Assembly (NCBI GenBank): GCA_938092135.1
Contig: CALLJL010000002.1
Coordinates: 186,001 to 250,000, forward strand
DNA length: 64,000 bases
Direction: 5' to 3'
DNA from: an uncultured bacterium
GTDB taxonomy: Bacteria; Acidobacteriota; Aminicenantia; Aminicenantales; CALLJL01
Both the position numbers and the translations under genes were made by a program. Numbering within the stretch: the stretch's first letter is position 1; each line of letters begins with the position of its first letter. Below are positions 34,466 to 44,386 of the stretch, piece by piece. The notes under the pieces were generated by a model. The model did not search any database. It was given only the letters and a program-made list of their open reading frames with translations, and was not told where the DNA came from.

Positions 34466-35619
34466 GCGCTCAGAATTATGATGTCATTATTATAGGCGCC
34501 GGATCGATTGGCACGCCCGCTGCGTTCTCTCTGGCCAGAGAAGGGTTTAAGGTTCTCGTCCTCGATAGAAATCCAAGCCCTGGTCAAAGCTCAAATAAAA
34601 GAGCCATTGGAGGCCTCAGAGCCACCCATTCTGATCCGGCAAAAATTAAACTCTGCCGTCGGAGTCTCGAAATCTTTTCTCAGTGGAAAGAGACTTACGG
34701 TGATGAAATTGAATGGTATCAAGGGGGGTATTGTTTTGTCGCCTATGGCGAAAATGAAGAAAAGATCCTTAAAGAGGTTTTGCCCATCCAAAAAAAATAT
34801 GGCCTAAAAATCGACTGGCTTGAACCTGAAGAGCTAAGAAAACTTCTTCCTGATATTAATCCCCGCGGTTTGCGCGGAGGGACTTATTCCCCTGAAGATG
34901 GCCACGCCTCCCCCCTTTTAGCCATTGAAGCCTTTTATCGTCAGGCTAAAAGAGCAAGCGCCCAATTTAACTTCCGCGAGGAGGTTGTATCTTTTCATCT
35001 TGAAGGCGGAAAAATTAAAGAGGTGATTACTAATAAGGCTAGGTACAGCGCTGAGGTTGTGATTAATGCAGCTGGGGCCTGGGCCGCTGAAATCGGCCGC
35101 CTCGCCGGAATTAATCTTCCTGTAAGACCTGATTCTCATGAGGCTGCGGTCACTGAGCCAGTCAAGCGATTATTTGATCCAATGATTGTTGATATTCGCC
35201 CCATGGAAGGCTCAGCTAACTATTATTTTTACCAGCATGCGACTGGACAGATAATTTTTTGCATCACTCCTAACCCCAATATCTGGGGCTTTGATGAAAG
35301 AGAAACCAGCACTTTTTTGCCCATGGTGGCGCGAAGAATTATTGAGCTAATGCCCCGTCTGAAAAATATCCGAATTAGAAGAACTTGGCGTGGCCTCTAT
35401 CCGATGACTCCTGACGGTTTTCCTATCATTGGCTGGGTCAAAGAAATTGAGGGCCTTCTTTTAGCTGTTGGTATGTGCGGCCAAGGTTTTATGCTTGGAC
35501 CAGGAGTCGCTGAACTATTAACCCGAATGGTTGCTCGAAAAACCACTCCTGAAGACGAGGAAATTCTTTCTATCCTCTCACCCTATCGCCAATTTGTCAA
35601 AGAAGAAAAGCTTAAATAA
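34462..35619 (+). CDS. DAO-type FAD-dependent dehydrogenase subunit
   Basis: A 385-residue protein of the D-amino acid oxidase/sarcosine oxidase beta fold. FAD is bound by VIIIGAGSIGTPAAFSLA at the N-terminus, followed by SSNKRAIGGLRATHSD and VINAAGAWA. The C-terminal segment GLYPMTPDGFPIIGW with GMCGQGFMLGPG is characteristic of sarcosine, proline and HcnC-type subunits. It is coupled to the upstream large subunit (ATGA), so the pair likely forms a heteromeric membrane-linked or quinone/ferredoxin-linked dehydrogenase. L-proline, sarcosine, glycine or an opine could be the substrate; the sequence does not decide. Confidence 0.88.
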   Translation: MSAQNYDVIIIGAGSIGTPAAFSLAREGFKVLVLDRNPSPGQSSNKRAIGGLRATHSDPAKIKLCRRSLEIFSQWKETYGDEIEWYQGGYCFVAYGENEEKILKEVLPIQKKYGLKIDWLEPEELRKLLPDINPRGLRGGTYSPEDGHASPLLAIEAFYRQAKRASAQFNFREEVVSFHLEGGKIKEVITNKARYSAEVVINAAGAWAAEIGRLAGINLPVRPDSHEAAVTEPVKRLFDPMIVDIRPMEGSANYYFYQHATGQIIFCITPNPNIWGFDERETSTFLPMVARRIIELMPRLKNIRIRRTWRGLYPMTPDGFPIIGWVKEIEGLLLAVGMCGQGFMLGPGVAELLTRMVARKTTPEDEEILSILSPYRQFVKEEKLK

Positions 35620-35849
35620 ATCCAAACTATTATTTTTACAGGAAACTATCCCCTTTATTTTAAATAGATAAACACCTTATTTAATTTCCTTTGAAATTCC
35701 GATAACTCTTAAAATTTATTTAAAAATCACAAAAAAATATGAAATTTAAATAGGCTAAAATTGTGATGGCCAATTTATTACCCCTTTTTTCATTAGGTCA
35801 TTTAAAGAATCTGAATTGAACCCAGATTCAGAGGAATTGGCTATTAAAA

Positions 35850-36725
35850 TTATCCGGATTTTTCAGTTGGGGGCAAAGAACCCCAGCCAAGCTTATTTTG
35901 GAGGAGATCAAAGAAGTTTCGCTGGGGAGAGGAAATTAATTTCAATTCAATCGGAGCTCTTTTAGTGATAATAATATCGCCTTTCATCAGAAGAACACCC
36001 CTCTGTCCATCAAGGGAGAGATAAACCTCTTCCCCTCCAGTAAGGAGTTGGGCTTTTACTTCCGATTCAGAAGAAATAACCATGGGTCTAAAAGTCAAAG
36101 TATGGGGACAGATTGGAGCTAAAATTATAGCAGGAATATGGGGTTGAAGAATTGGGCCGCCGGCAGAAAGAGAATAGGCAGTCGATCCGGTAGGAGTTGA
36201 GATAATTAATCCATCGGCTTTAAGGCTGGCAATTTCCTTGCCATTAATCCAAAGAGCTATCTGGATCATTCTGGCCACAGCCCCTTTATTGATAACTGCG
36301 TCATTAAGGCAATAATAAACCTTGCCTTGACAATGAGTTTCCAGTAACCAGCGCGAGCTAATTATATCCTCACGACCCTCGAGATAGGCTTCTAAGGTTA
36401 ACCACATCTCTTCAAGGGGAACTTCTGTTAGAAAACCCAATCGCCCCATATTTACTCCGATTACTGGGACCCCTGCCTGGGCAGCCAAATGAGCTATGCT
36501 TAAAAGCGTTCCATCACCACCCAAAACAATAACCAGGTCGACACAGGCTGGAATGGTTTCCCGAGGCAAGCCCGGACCAGCCTTAATTTTAGTAGCCGCA
36601 GCTTCTTCGAGCACACAATCAATCCCTCTCTTTTCCAGCCATTGCTTAAGTTCAATAACCACCTCTTCAACCTTAGGGGCATGAGGCTTGATAACTAAAC
36701 CAGCTCTTTCAACTTTTCTCACCAT
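35850..36725 (-). CDS. nadK: NAD kinase
   Basis: Phosphorylates NAD to NADP. The nucleotide-binding motif LVIVLGGDGTLLSIAH (GGDG with the catalytic Asp) and the second motif ISTPTGSTAYSLSAGGPI are unambiguous. VINKGAVARM and SLDGQRG complete the family pattern. The ATG at 36725 lies five bases after GGAGGT, giving 291 residues; a more upstream start would add nine residues without a site. The gene is the last of the long minus-strand array and overlaps tlyA by 17 bases. The 230 bases downstream to the convergent dehydrogenase gene are AT-rich, with only a weak GAATCTG/CAGATTC stem near 35810-35835. Confidence 0.96.
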   Translation of the reverse strand: MVRKVERAGLVIKPHAPKVEEVVIELKQWLEKRGIDCVLEEAAATKIKAGPGLPRETIPACVDLVIVLGGDGTLLSIAHLAAQAGVPVIGVNMGRLGFLTEVPLEEMWLTLEAYLEGREDIISSRWLLETHCQGKVYYCLNDAVINKGAVARMIQIALWINGKEIASLKADGLIISTPTGSTAYSLSAGGPILQPHIPAIILAPICPHTLTFRPMVISSESEVKAQLLTGGEEVYLSLDGQRGVLLMKGDIIITKRAPIELKLISSPQRNFFDLLQNKLGWGSLPPTEKSG

Positions 36726-37506
36726 AGACCACCTCCGAAACCAGCGCTTCAATCTCTTCCTTGGTCAAAGGGTTACCTCCTTTAAGCCAGAGAACAAAAA
36801 ATTCTCGATTACCCCTCTGGCCCTTAATCGGACTAGCATAAAGGGCTTTGGCCCTAAACCCAAGACTTTGGGCTTTTTCCAGAACTTGAGAAATAATTTC
36901 AAAATGTTTCTCCGGTGACTTTATCACTCCTTTTTTCCCCACCTGACCTCGACCGGCCTCAAATTGAGGCTTTAAAAGAACTATAAGGTTGCCTTCTTTC
37001 AAAATCTCATAGAGAGCCGGTAATATTTTTAGGACGGAAATAAAAGAAACATCCATCGTGATTATATCAGGTATTTCAGGCAGGTCTTCTGGTTTAAGAT
37101 AACGAGCATTTTTTTCAATAATTTTTACTCTTGGATCATTTCTTAATTTAATATCCAATTGATCAGTATTGACATCCACCCCATAGACTCTTTTTGCGCC
37201 ACGGAGAAGAAGGCAATGGGTAAAGCCACCCGTGGAGCAACCAATATCTAGAGCAATTTTGTCCTGACAATCAATTCTGAAGGCATCCAAAGCAGCCGCC
37301 AATTTTAGTCCGCCGCGGCTCACAAAAGGCATGGGTTTGTCTACTATTAAATCAACTGTTGGCAATAAAAGCTCTCCAGGTTTGGCCACCCTGACTCCTC
37401 CCGCTTTGACGGCTCCGGCCATAATCAAAGCCCTCGCTTTTTCCCTTGTATCTGCCAGGCCCCGTTCAACGAGAAGAAGATCTGCTCTTACCTTTTTCCC
37501 TCCCAT
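36709..37506 (-). CDS. tlyA: TlyA family rRNA 2'-O-methyltransferase/hemolysin-like
   Basis: A protein of about 265 residues with an N-terminal S4 RNA-binding domain (VRADLLLVERGLADTREKARALIMAG) and an FtsJ-type methyltransferase domain: ALDIGCSTGGFTHCLL, VYGVDV, PDIITMDVSFISV and LLKPQFEAGRG. TlyA enzymes methylate cytidines in 16S and/or 23S rRNA. The ATG at 37506 fits the family N-terminus; a TTG at 37539 would add eleven residues, and neither has a clear binding site. In many bacteria tlyA lies, as here, between dxs/ispA and nadK. Confidence 0.93.
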   Translation of the reverse strand: MGGKKVRADLLLVERGLADTREKARALIMAGAVKAGGVRVAKPGELLLPTVDLIVDKPMPFVSRGGLKLAAALDAFRIDCQDKIALDIGCSTGGFTHCLLLRGAKRVYGVDVNTDQLDIKLRNDPRVKIIEKNARYLKPEDLPEIPDIITMDVSFISVLKILPALYEILKEGNLIVLLKPQFEAGRGQVGKKGVIKSPEKHFEIISQVLEKAQSLGFRAKALYASPIKGQRGNREFFVLWLKGGNPLTKEEIEALVSEVVYGEKS

Positions 37507-37540
37507 TGGCGCTTTAAATTTATCGAATCGGAAAAACAAT

Positions 37541-39412
37541 TTATCTTCGATAAAAGCCTTTAATTTTCCTTATCATCCCTTCGATATCAAGTCCATATAG
37601 TTTTTTTATTGTTTCAGCTTTTCCCAGAGGGTAAATTTCAAGGGGAAGGCCGAGGCTCAAAAAGCGCCCATGAAAAATCCCATGACGATCAAGAAGTTCC
37701 CTTACGGCACTGCCAAAGCCACCGGCAAGAACGCCTTCTTCAGCCGTTATGATGGCCTCGCTTTTACGGGCGAAGCGCAAAATCAGCTCTTCATCGAGAG
37801 GCTTGACAAAACGAGCATTGACCACAGCCAAAGAAATTCCTTCTTTCTCCAACTCCCAGGATGCTTCCAGGGCAGGGTAAACCATACTTCCCAGGGCCAG
37901 AAAAAGGTCCCTTCCCTCTTTGAGAATTTCGGCTTTTCCTAAGGGAATGCTTTCGTCGTAAGGAGTTAAGGGCACACCAACGGCCTGACCTTTGGGAAAG
38001 CGGATGGCCACGGGAAGGCCATAATTCCAAGCTGATTTAAGCATTAATCGCAGCTCATTTTCATCTTTGGGGGCCATGATGATAATGTTCGGCATGTGTC
38101 TAAGGTAAACAATATCGTTAATACCTTGATGCGTTGGGCCATCATCGGAGACAATACCAGCTCGGTCAAGAACAAAAACTACCGGAAGTTTTTGCAAACA
38201 GACTTCATGATAAACCTGATCATAGGCCCGCTGAAGAAAAGTTGAGTAAATGGCCACTACAGGCTTTAAACCACCCAAAGCCAGACCGGCCGCAAAATTC
38301 ACCGCATGTTGCTCAGCAATGCCCACATCATAAAACCGGTCTGGAAATTGCGAAGCAAACTGACTCAGACCTGTCCCCTCAGGCATGGCCGCTGTAATGG
38401 CAATAATCTTTTCATCCTCCTTAGCCAATTCACAGATAGTTTGCCCGAAAATCTGGGAATAAGTAGGAACAGAGGACTTATTAAGAGGTTCTCCTGTCAG
38501 CCGATCAAAAGGGGAGGCCCCATGAAACTTTTCAGGATTGTTCTGGGCAGGCGCATAACCTTTGCCCTTCTTAGTCACACAATGAATAAGGATAGGCCCT
38601 TCATATTGCTTAGCCTCGGTAAAGACTTCAATGAGGGAGCTAAGGCTATGTCCTTCAACCGGACCAATATATCGGATGCCCAATTCTTCAAAAACCAGCC
38701 CTGGGAAAAATGTTTTTTTGATTACTTCTTCGATCGCTCGGCCTGCCTTTATTAAAGGCCAACCGACAGCAGGAATATTTTTTAAAAAAGATTTAGCTTG
38801 ATCTTTGATCCGAAGATAGTGTTGACCCGAAACAAGATAGGAGAGATATTTCGATAGAGCCCCCACATTTTGAGAAATCGACATCTCATTGTAGTTCAAG
38901 ACAATAATCAATCTTTCCCTGAGGTGACCAATATGATTCAAGGCTTCCCAAGAAACTCCGCCAGTGAGACTCCCATCGCCGACAACGGCCACAATATGGT
39001 AATCTTCACGGAGGCGATCGCGGGCTATAGCCAGGCCCAAAGCAGCCGATAGAGCTGTCGATGCATGGCCAGTATTATAGACATCATGCTCGCTTTCCTC
39101 GCGGCAGGGAAAACCAAGCAAGCCAAAATCCTGACGCAGCTTGGGAAAGAGATGGCGGCGACCAGTTAAAATCTTATGAGTATAACATTGATGACCTACG
39201 TCCCAAATTATCTTGTCTCTTGGGGAATCAAAGACATAATGGAGGGCAACAGAAATCTCAACTACTCCCAGATTGGAGGCCAGATGGCCCCCATTTCGGC
39301 TGACCACTTCAATGATAAAATCCCTAATTTCCTCGCAGAGAATTTCAAGTTCTTCAAGAGTCAGATTTTTTAGATCTTGAGGAGAATTGATCTTTTCAAG
39401 AATTTCCCTCAT
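37541..39412 (-). CDS. dxs: 1-deoxy-D-xylulose-5-phosphate synthase
   Basis: Thiamine diphosphate enzyme that condenses pyruvate and glyceraldehyde 3-phosphate, the entry to the MEP isoprenoid pathway. The ThDP/Mg2+ motif GDGSLTGGVSWEALNHIG (with the later N-x-N in VLNYNEMSIS), the catalytic histidine region WDVGHQCYTHKILTGR, FAAGLALGGLKPVV and DRAGIVSDDGPTHQG are all present. Length 623 residues is normal. It starts three bases after ispA and sits in the classic xseA-xseB-ispA-dxs order. Confidence 0.98.
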   Translation of the reverse strand: MREILEKINSPQDLKNLTLEELEILCEEIRDFIIEVVSRNGGHLASNLGVVEISVALHYVFDSPRDKIIWDVGHQCYTHKILTGRRHLFPKLRQDFGLLGFPCREESEHDVYNTGHASTALSAALGLAIARDRLREDYHIVAVVGDGSLTGGVSWEALNHIGHLRERLIIVLNYNEMSISQNVGALSKYLSYLVSGQHYLRIKDQAKSFLKNIPAVGWPLIKAGRAIEEVIKKTFFPGLVFEELGIRYIGPVEGHSLSSLIEVFTEAKQYEGPILIHCVTKKGKGYAPAQNNPEKFHGASPFDRLTGEPLNKSSVPTYSQIFGQTICELAKEDEKIIAITAAMPEGTGLSQFASQFPDRFYDVGIAEQHAVNFAAGLALGGLKPVVAIYSTFLQRAYDQVYHEVCLQKLPVVFVLDRAGIVSDDGPTHQGINDIVYLRHMPNIIIMAPKDENELRLMLKSAWNYGLPVAIRFPKGQAVGVPLTPYDESIPLGKAEILKEGRDLFLALGSMVYPALEASWELEKEGISLAVVNARFVKPLDEELILRFARKSEAIITAEEGVLAGGFGSAVRELLDRHGIFHGRFLSLGLPLEIYPLGKAETIKKLYGLDIEGMIRKIKGFYRR

Positions 39413-39415
39413 TTT

Positions 39416-40270
39416 TTAAACTACATCAAGTAAACGCAAACTCAAATATTTTATTTCTTCAGTCAGTAGATTCGCTTTTTCAAGAAGACCTATGGCCTCA
39501 AAGACCAAACGGCGAAGCCAATTTCGAGCTTGCTCGAGACCAACAAGATGAACAAAATTTGGCCGGGGCAATTTAATTTCATTTTTTGGGACAGAATCCA
39601 AAATATCATCTCTGATCTGAAAAGCCAGGCCAAGACGACGACCAAATTCTTCCAGAAGATGAATGATTTCTCGGGAAGCTCCCCCAATTAGAGCTCCCAC
39701 CTTAACTGAAGCTACGATCAGAGCCCCGGTTTTTTTCTCTATCAGCTCAACTATTTTTTCTTCATTTAGATCTGACGGTGCCAATTTAATATCCATAAAT
39801 TGGCCAGCAATCATTCCCTTGGGCCCAGAAAGTCGGCTAACCTCAGATATGGCCTCCAGCTTTCTCGAGGCTAAATTTTCAGGCACAGGAGCGCTGGCCA
39901 TGATTTCAAAAGCCAAGGTCAATAAACCATCGCCGGCCAAAAGAGCTACATCCTCACCGAAGGCCCGATGACAGGAGGGCTGACCGCGGCGCCAATCATC
40001 ATTATCCATCGAGGGCAAATCATCATGAATTAGGGAATAATTATGGATAAATTCAATGGCGCAGGCGAAGGGAAGAAGAATCTCTCTTCTGGCTCCTAAA
40101 CTTTCCCCAGTGCAAATAAGGAGAAGAGGTCTGAACCTTTTGCCTTCAGAAAGGACAGCATAACGCATAGCCGCATAGAGATTTGATTCGTCTCCCTCAA
40201 GAATTTTTTTCATATAATCTTCAACGGCCTGCTTCATTTCCTGGAGACGATCAATGACACTCAGGTTCAT
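39416..40270 (-). CDS. ispA: Polyprenyl (farnesyl/geranylgeranyl) diphosphate synthase
   Basis: Short-chain trans-prenyltransferase, 284 residues. The first aspartate-rich motif is IHDDLPSMDNDDWRRG, with the two-residue insertion (DDxxxxD) typical of bacterial FPP/GGPP synthases, and the second is FQIRDDILD. KRFRPLLLICTG is the usual N-terminal basic motif. The ATG overlaps the xseB stop by four bases. Product chain length (C15 or C20) is not certain; the genomic order favours farnesyl diphosphate synthase. Confidence 0.95.
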   Translation of the reverse strand: MNLSVIDRLQEMKQAVEDYMKKILEGDESNLYAAMRYAVLSEGKRFRPLLLICTGESLGARREILLPFACAIEFIHNYSLIHDDLPSMDNDDWRRGQPSCHRAFGEDVALLAGDGLLTLAFEIMASAPVPENLASRKLEAISEVSRLSGPKGMIAGQFMDIKLAPSDLNEEKIVELIEKKTGALIVASVKVGALIGGASREIIHLLEEFGRRLGLAFQIRDDILDSVPKNEIKLPRPNFVHLVGLEQARNWLRRLVFEAIGLLEKANLLTEEIKYLSLRLLDVV

Positions 40271-40560
40271 TGAAGGGGTTCCTCTTCGTCACTGCTTTCT
40301 TCTGGCTCTTCTCTCTCGCCCGGAGCCGAGGTTACTTCTTCCAACACGAAGGGAGTAGCCTTTAACTCCCCTTTTTCATTCTTGAGGAGAATTTCCACTT
40401 TTCTTTCGGCCTTTTCCAGTTCCTCACGCAGGAAACGAGCCAATTTAACCCCTTTTTCAAAAAGGGCAAGGGATTCAGAAAGGGAAAGCCCTCCTTTCTC
40501 CATTTGATTAACAATATTTTCCAGCTCGGCCAAAGCCTTTTCAAAAGTCATAGAACTCAT
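40267..40560 (-). CDS. xseB: Exodeoxyribonuclease VII small subunit
   Basis: A 97-residue coiled-coil subunit of exonuclease VII. The conserved segment is FEKALAELENIVNQMEKG followed by LSESLALFEKGVKLARFL, then a coiled coil and an acidic tail (EEPEESSDEEEPLQ), which is longer than in E. coli. The start overlaps the xseA stop by four bases and the stop overlaps ispA. Together with xseA it degrades single-stranded DNA. Confidence 0.94.
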   Translation of the reverse strand: MSSMTFEKALAELENIVNQMEKGGLSLSESLALFEKGVKLARFLREELEKAERKVEILLKNEKGELKATPFVLEEVTSAPGEREEPEESSDEEEPLQ

Positions 40561-41891
40561 TTTTTCTCCTTAAAAAATCTGGATTCGATGGGTCTAAATT
40601 TATCCACTCCGGTTACAACGCATTCAAACTCGCCTCGCCAGAAGGAAACAACTAGTTCATCCTCTTCATTAATTTCATCAATTGACTGAACGAGGCGATT
40701 GCCATCAGTCCAGCAAACTGTATATCCTCTTTCCAGTATATTTAAGGGACTCAGAGCATGCAACTTTGAAGCTAGCTTTTCCCAGCAGCTCTTTTGTTCT
40801 TGAAAATATCTTTTAATATTGGACTGAAGCTTTTCAAATAAAAGAGCCACCTGTAATTTATTTTCTGTCACATGCCGAATCTGAGCCCTGATGGCCTCTC
40901 TCGCTCTTTCTTCAAGTTCATCAATTCTCTGAGCATGATGTCTCAGCCAAAGCCTGAATCCTTGAAAAACCCTATTTTCGGCCAGACGGTAAACATCATT
41001 CCAGCGGCGTTGAAGATTCAACTCCATAGTCTTGCTAAGTCTTCCTTCGAGACTTTGAAGTCTCTCAAGAAGAGCTTCTTCTTTTTCTATAACCAGTTCA
41101 GCCGCAGCAGAAGGAGTTGAGGCTCTCACATCAGCAACAAAATCAGCAATCGTAAAATCCACTTCATGTCCCACAGCGGAAATGATGGGAATGGGCGATC
41201 TAAAAATGGCTCGAGCCACCTTTTCCTCATTAAAAGCCCAGAGATCCTCCATCGAACCGCCTCCGCGGCCAACTATGATAACATCTATATCAGGCTGACG
41301 GCTAAGATACTCGATGCCTTCCACGATTTCATCAGCGGCTCCTTCCCCTTGAACCCGAACTGGATAAATAAGGACATGGAGCCGGGCAAAACGTCTCTCT
41401 AAAATGCGTAGAATATCAACAATGGCCGCTCCCCTTGGGGAGGTAACTACCCCTATTTTTTTCGGAAATAGAGGCAATTTCTTTTTGTGCTGAGGATCAA
41501 AGAGACCTTCAGCCTTAAGTTTCTCCTTGAGTTGTTCAAAAGCTAATTGAAGGGCTCCCTTGCCCTTGGGTTCCATAACTTCTACAACAAGTTGATATTC
41601 CCCTCGGGGCTCATAAACGGTCAGACGGCCTCGACATACGACTTTCAGACCATCCTTGATTTCAAAGGCAATTTGTCGGGCTTCTGATCGGAACATCACC
41701 GCCCGAAGCTGGGCTCTTTCATCTTTAAGAGTAAAATAAAGATGACCTGAAAGGTGACGCCGAAAATTAGAAATTTCTCCTTCAACCCAAATAAAGGGGA
41801 AAGAGCTTTCGATTTCAAGCTTAATAATTTCAGTCAGCTCACTGACGGTATAAACTCGATCATGAAGAACGAGGCTATCAAAACTATTCAT
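40557..41891 (-). CDS. xseA: Exodeoxyribonuclease VII large subunit
   Basis: A 444-residue catalytic subunit. The N-terminal OB-fold spans residues about 12-110 (WVEGEISNFRRHLSGHLYF). The nuclease domain has KKIGVVTSPRGAAIVDIL, VIIVGRGGGSMEDLWAFN and SAVGHEVDFTIADFVADVRA. The C-terminal half is a long coiled coil ending in a small domain (NILERGYTVCW). The ATG overlaps the ymdB 3' end by eight bases. Normal length and complete. Confidence 0.97.
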   Translation of the reverse strand: MNSFDSLVLHDRVYTVSELTEIIKLEIESSFPFIWVEGEISNFRRHLSGHLYFTLKDERAQLRAVMFRSEARQIAFEIKDGLKVVCRGRLTVYEPRGEYQLVVEVMEPKGKGALQLAFEQLKEKLKAEGLFDPQHKKKLPLFPKKIGVVTSPRGAAIVDILRILERRFARLHVLIYPVRVQGEGAADEIVEGIEYLSRQPDIDVIIVGRGGGSMEDLWAFNEEKVARAIFRSPIPIISAVGHEVDFTIADFVADVRASTPSAAAELVIEKEEALLERLQSLEGRLSKTMELNLQRRWNDVYRLAENRVFQGFRLWLRHHAQRIDELEERAREAIRAQIRHVTENKLQVALLFEKLQSNIKRYFQEQKSCWEKLASKLHALSPLNILERGYTVCWTDGNRLVQSIDEINEEDELVVSFWRGEFECVVTGVDKFRPIESRFFKEKK

Positions 41892-42690
41892 CTTGTTTGG
41901 TATCCTCAGTTATAAGAAGACGTCTAATATTTAAAGCCAACCCGCTTTGGGTCTCAATTTCGACCCAAAAGGCAGAAAGAATACTTCCTTCCTTGGCTGG
42001 TTCAAATCTTTGAGGCCGGCCGGTAAGGAACCGGGCCAGAGCCTGGTCACTGCGAATGCCGATAACTGAATTTCTGGCCCCAACCATACCTACGTCGGTG
42101 ATATAAGCTGTTCCTCTGGGCAGGATGCGCTCATCAGCCGTAGGCACATGGGTATGGGTACCAACAACAGCTGAGACGCGACCATCAAGATACCAGCCCA
42201 GAGCTTGCTTTTCGGAAGTGGCTTCAGCGTGAAAATCGACAACAATGATTGGGGTTAATTTTCTCAATCGGTCCACAATTTCATCAGCCACCCTAAAGGG
42301 ACAGTCAATGGGCTCCATGAATACTCTTCCCTGTAAATTTAATACGGCCACAGGCAACTTATCTTCAATAAAAAAAAGATAATCGCCTCTTCCTGGATTG
42401 CCAGGAGGATAGTTAGCCGGCCGTAGAATCCTAGGTTCGTTTTCCAGGAAGACTATGCCTTCTCTTTTATCCCAGATATGATTACCCGAGGTAAGGACAT
42501 TAACCATTGATAAAAGTTCCTGGGCCACTTCAACGGTCAAACCAACGCCACCGGCTGCATTTTCGGCATTAGCCAGAATGACATCGGGCTGCAATTCTTT
42601 TTTCAACTCATCAATATATCGAGCAAGAATTCGCCGGCCAGGACGGCCGATAATATCACCAAAAAAAAGAACCCTGATTTTATCGCGCAT
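41884..42690 (-). CDS. ymdB: YmdB family metallophosphoesterase (cyclic nucleotide phosphodiesterase)
   Basis: A 268-residue calcineurin-like phosphoesterase of the YmdB family. Metal ligands appear in [51 protein letters not shown] and [14 protein letters not shown]. In Bacillus the family hydrolyses 2',3'-cyclic nucleotides and affects RNase Y targets; it is usually next to rny, as here, with a short overlap. The ATG at 42690 is preferred to a TTG two codons upstream. It precedes xseA. Confidence 0.94.
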   Translation of the reverse strand: MRDKIRVLFFGDIIGRPGRRILARYIDELKKELQPDVILANAENAAGGVGLTVEVAQELLSMVNVLTSGNHIWDKREGIVFLENEPRILRPANYPPGNPGRGDYLFFIEDKLPVAVLNLQGRVFMEPIDCPFRVADEIVDRLRKLTPIIVVDFHAEATSEKQALGWYLDGRVSAVVGTHTHVPTADERILPRGTAYITDVGMVGARNSVIGIRSDQALARFLTGRPQRFEPAKEGSILSAFWVEIETQSGLALNIRRLLITEDTKQDE

Positions 42691-44242
42691 ATTCAACAGC
42701 CCTTGTTTCTCGGATAACAGTTACCTTTATCTGGCCAGGATATTCCAGCTCCTCCTTGATTTTTTGGGCAATTTCCTTGGCCATGAGAATAGCTCGCTCA
42801 TCAGAAATTTTTTGACTATCGACAATAATTCTGATTTCCCGACCAGCTTGAAGGGCAAAACTTTTATTAACACCCTCCACTGAATTAGCAATTTCTTCAA
42901 GTTTCTGTAATCTTTGAATATAAGTTTCCAGCAGTTCCCTTCGGGCACCAGGTCGAGCCGCTGACAGGGTGTCAGCAGCCTGAACTAAAACAGCTTCAAC
43001 GGAGGGAAAATCAATATCCCGATGATGGGAGGCAATGGCCTGAACAACAGCTTGAGATTCTCCATATTTTTTGGCCAACTCAACACTCAGTTCGGTATGA
43101 GTTCCTTCAATTTCCCGATCAACCGCTTTGCCTATATCATGAAGTAGCCCAGCTCTTAGGGCTACCTCAACATCAGCCCCAATCTCCCGAGCCATAAGGG
43201 CGGCAAGATAAGCCACTTCCTTGGAATGTTGAAGCACATTTTGGCCATAACTTGTCCGATATTTAAGTTTACCAAGAAGCTTGATGAGCTCAGGATGGAT
43301 ATTCTGGATATTCAACTCAAGGACAACACTTTCTCCTTCCTGCTTTATTTTCTCTTCAAGCTCGGTTTTAACCTGCTCAACCACTTCCTCAATTCTAGCC
43401 GGGTGAATCCGGCCATCGACCACAAGTTTTTGAATGGCCAATCGAGCCAATTCACGCCGGATTGGATCAAAACTCGAAAGGATCACAGCTTCTGGGGTAT
43501 CATCCACAATTATATCCACTCCGGTAGCCATTTCTAAAGCCCGAATATTTCTTCCTTCCCGACCAATAATCCGTCCTTTCATGTCTTCAGAAGGCAGGTC
43601 AACTACAGAAACTGTAGTTTCCACCACATGTTCAGCGGCTGATCGCTGAATGGCCTGGCTGATAATTTCCCGAGCTAAGGCCTGGCTTTTTTCCCGCAAT
43701 TCCTCTTCAATCCGGCGGAGCATTTGAGCCGATTCAAGCCTGGCCTCATCCTCTATCTTTTTCAGGAGATAATTCTTGGCCTCCTCCTGGCTCATCCCCG
43801 CAATCCTTTCGAGTTCTTCTGTCTCCTTTTTAATTAAAGTATTAAGCTTTTCCTCCTGAATTTCTAATTCCCTCTCTTTTTGAACAATTCTTCTTTCTCG
43901 CAGAGACAAATCTCTTTCCCGCCGCTCAAGATTTTGCAAGCGCCTTTCAAGATTCTCTTCTTTATGGAGAAGCCTTCTTTCCAGTTCATTTATTTTTCGC
44001 CTTTTCTCCCTTGTCTGTCTTTCAAATTCAATCTCAATAGCCTGTTGTTTGGACTTTATTTCCTCTTGGGCCTTCTTAATAAGTTCATTAGCCTCGGCTT
44101 CAGCCTTCTTGATTATTTCTTCGGCCTGCTTTTTGGTTTGGAGAAAGTAATTGATTCCCGATTTTCTTTTTATTAAAAGAAAAATAATGGTTACAAGCCA
44201 GAGCGCAAAAGCACCTATTCCCACTAAAACCGATGTGTTCAT
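42680..44242 (-). CDS. rny: Ribonuclease Y
   Basis: Membrane-anchored endoribonuclease that starts mRNA decay. The 520-residue protein has one N-terminal membrane helix (residues about 6-25), a charged coiled coil to about 190, a KH domain ([15 protein letters not shown]) and an HD domain with [12 protein letters not shown] and [11 protein letters not shown]. The start chosen is the ATG at 44242, eight bases after GGAGG; a GTG nine bases upstream lies within that site. It overlaps ymdB. The gap to zapA (about 145 bases) contains an 8-bp stem-loop at 44368-44387 directly after the zapA stop. Confidence 0.97.
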   Translation of the reverse strand: MNTSVLVGIGAFALWLVTIIFLLIKRKSGINYFLQTKKQAEEIIKKAEAEANELIKKAQEEIKSKQQAIEIEFERQTREKRRKINELERRLLHKEENLERRLQNLERRERDLSLRERRIVQKERELEIQEEKLNTLIKKETEELERIAGMSQEEAKNYLLKKIEDEARLESAQMLRRIEEELREKSQALAREIISQAIQRSAAEHVVETTVSVVDLPSEDMKGRIIGREGRNIRALEMATGVDIIVDDTPEAVILSSFDPIRRELARLAIQKLVVDGRIHPARIEEVVEQVKTELEEKIKQEGESVVLELNIQNIHPELIKLLGKLKYRTSYGQNVLQHSKEVAYLAALMAREIGADVEVALRAGLLHDIGKAVDREIEGTHTELSVELAKKYGESQAVVQAIASHHRDIDFPSVEAVLVQAADTLSAARPGARRELLETYIQRLQKLEEIANSVEGVNKSFALQAGREIRIIVDSQKISDERAILMAKEIAQKIKEELEYPGQIKVTVIRETRAVEYAR

Positions 44243-44386
44243 ACTGCTCACCTCCTCAAGATTGAATCAAAGGAGAAAGAGGCTAAGGAAGGAACGGATT
44301 AGACTGGATCAGGCCTATTCTTATTCAACTTGCCATTTTTAAGCAAATTATTTATGAGCAAATTTTTACTTTTGTCCAAACAAAAG

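Noticed and set aside
35620-35849. Structured RNA in the AT-rich gap between the dehydrogenase and nadK
   Set aside because: Only short weak stems, none followed by a T-run or matching a known motif.
38306-38755. 149-residue frame opposite dxs
   Set aside because: Fully inside and antisense to dxs, with no family features or ribosome binding site.
44252-44386. 6S RNA next to zapA
   Set aside because: Only about 135 bases are free, and the stem-loop at 44368-44387 is short with no 6S-like central bubble.
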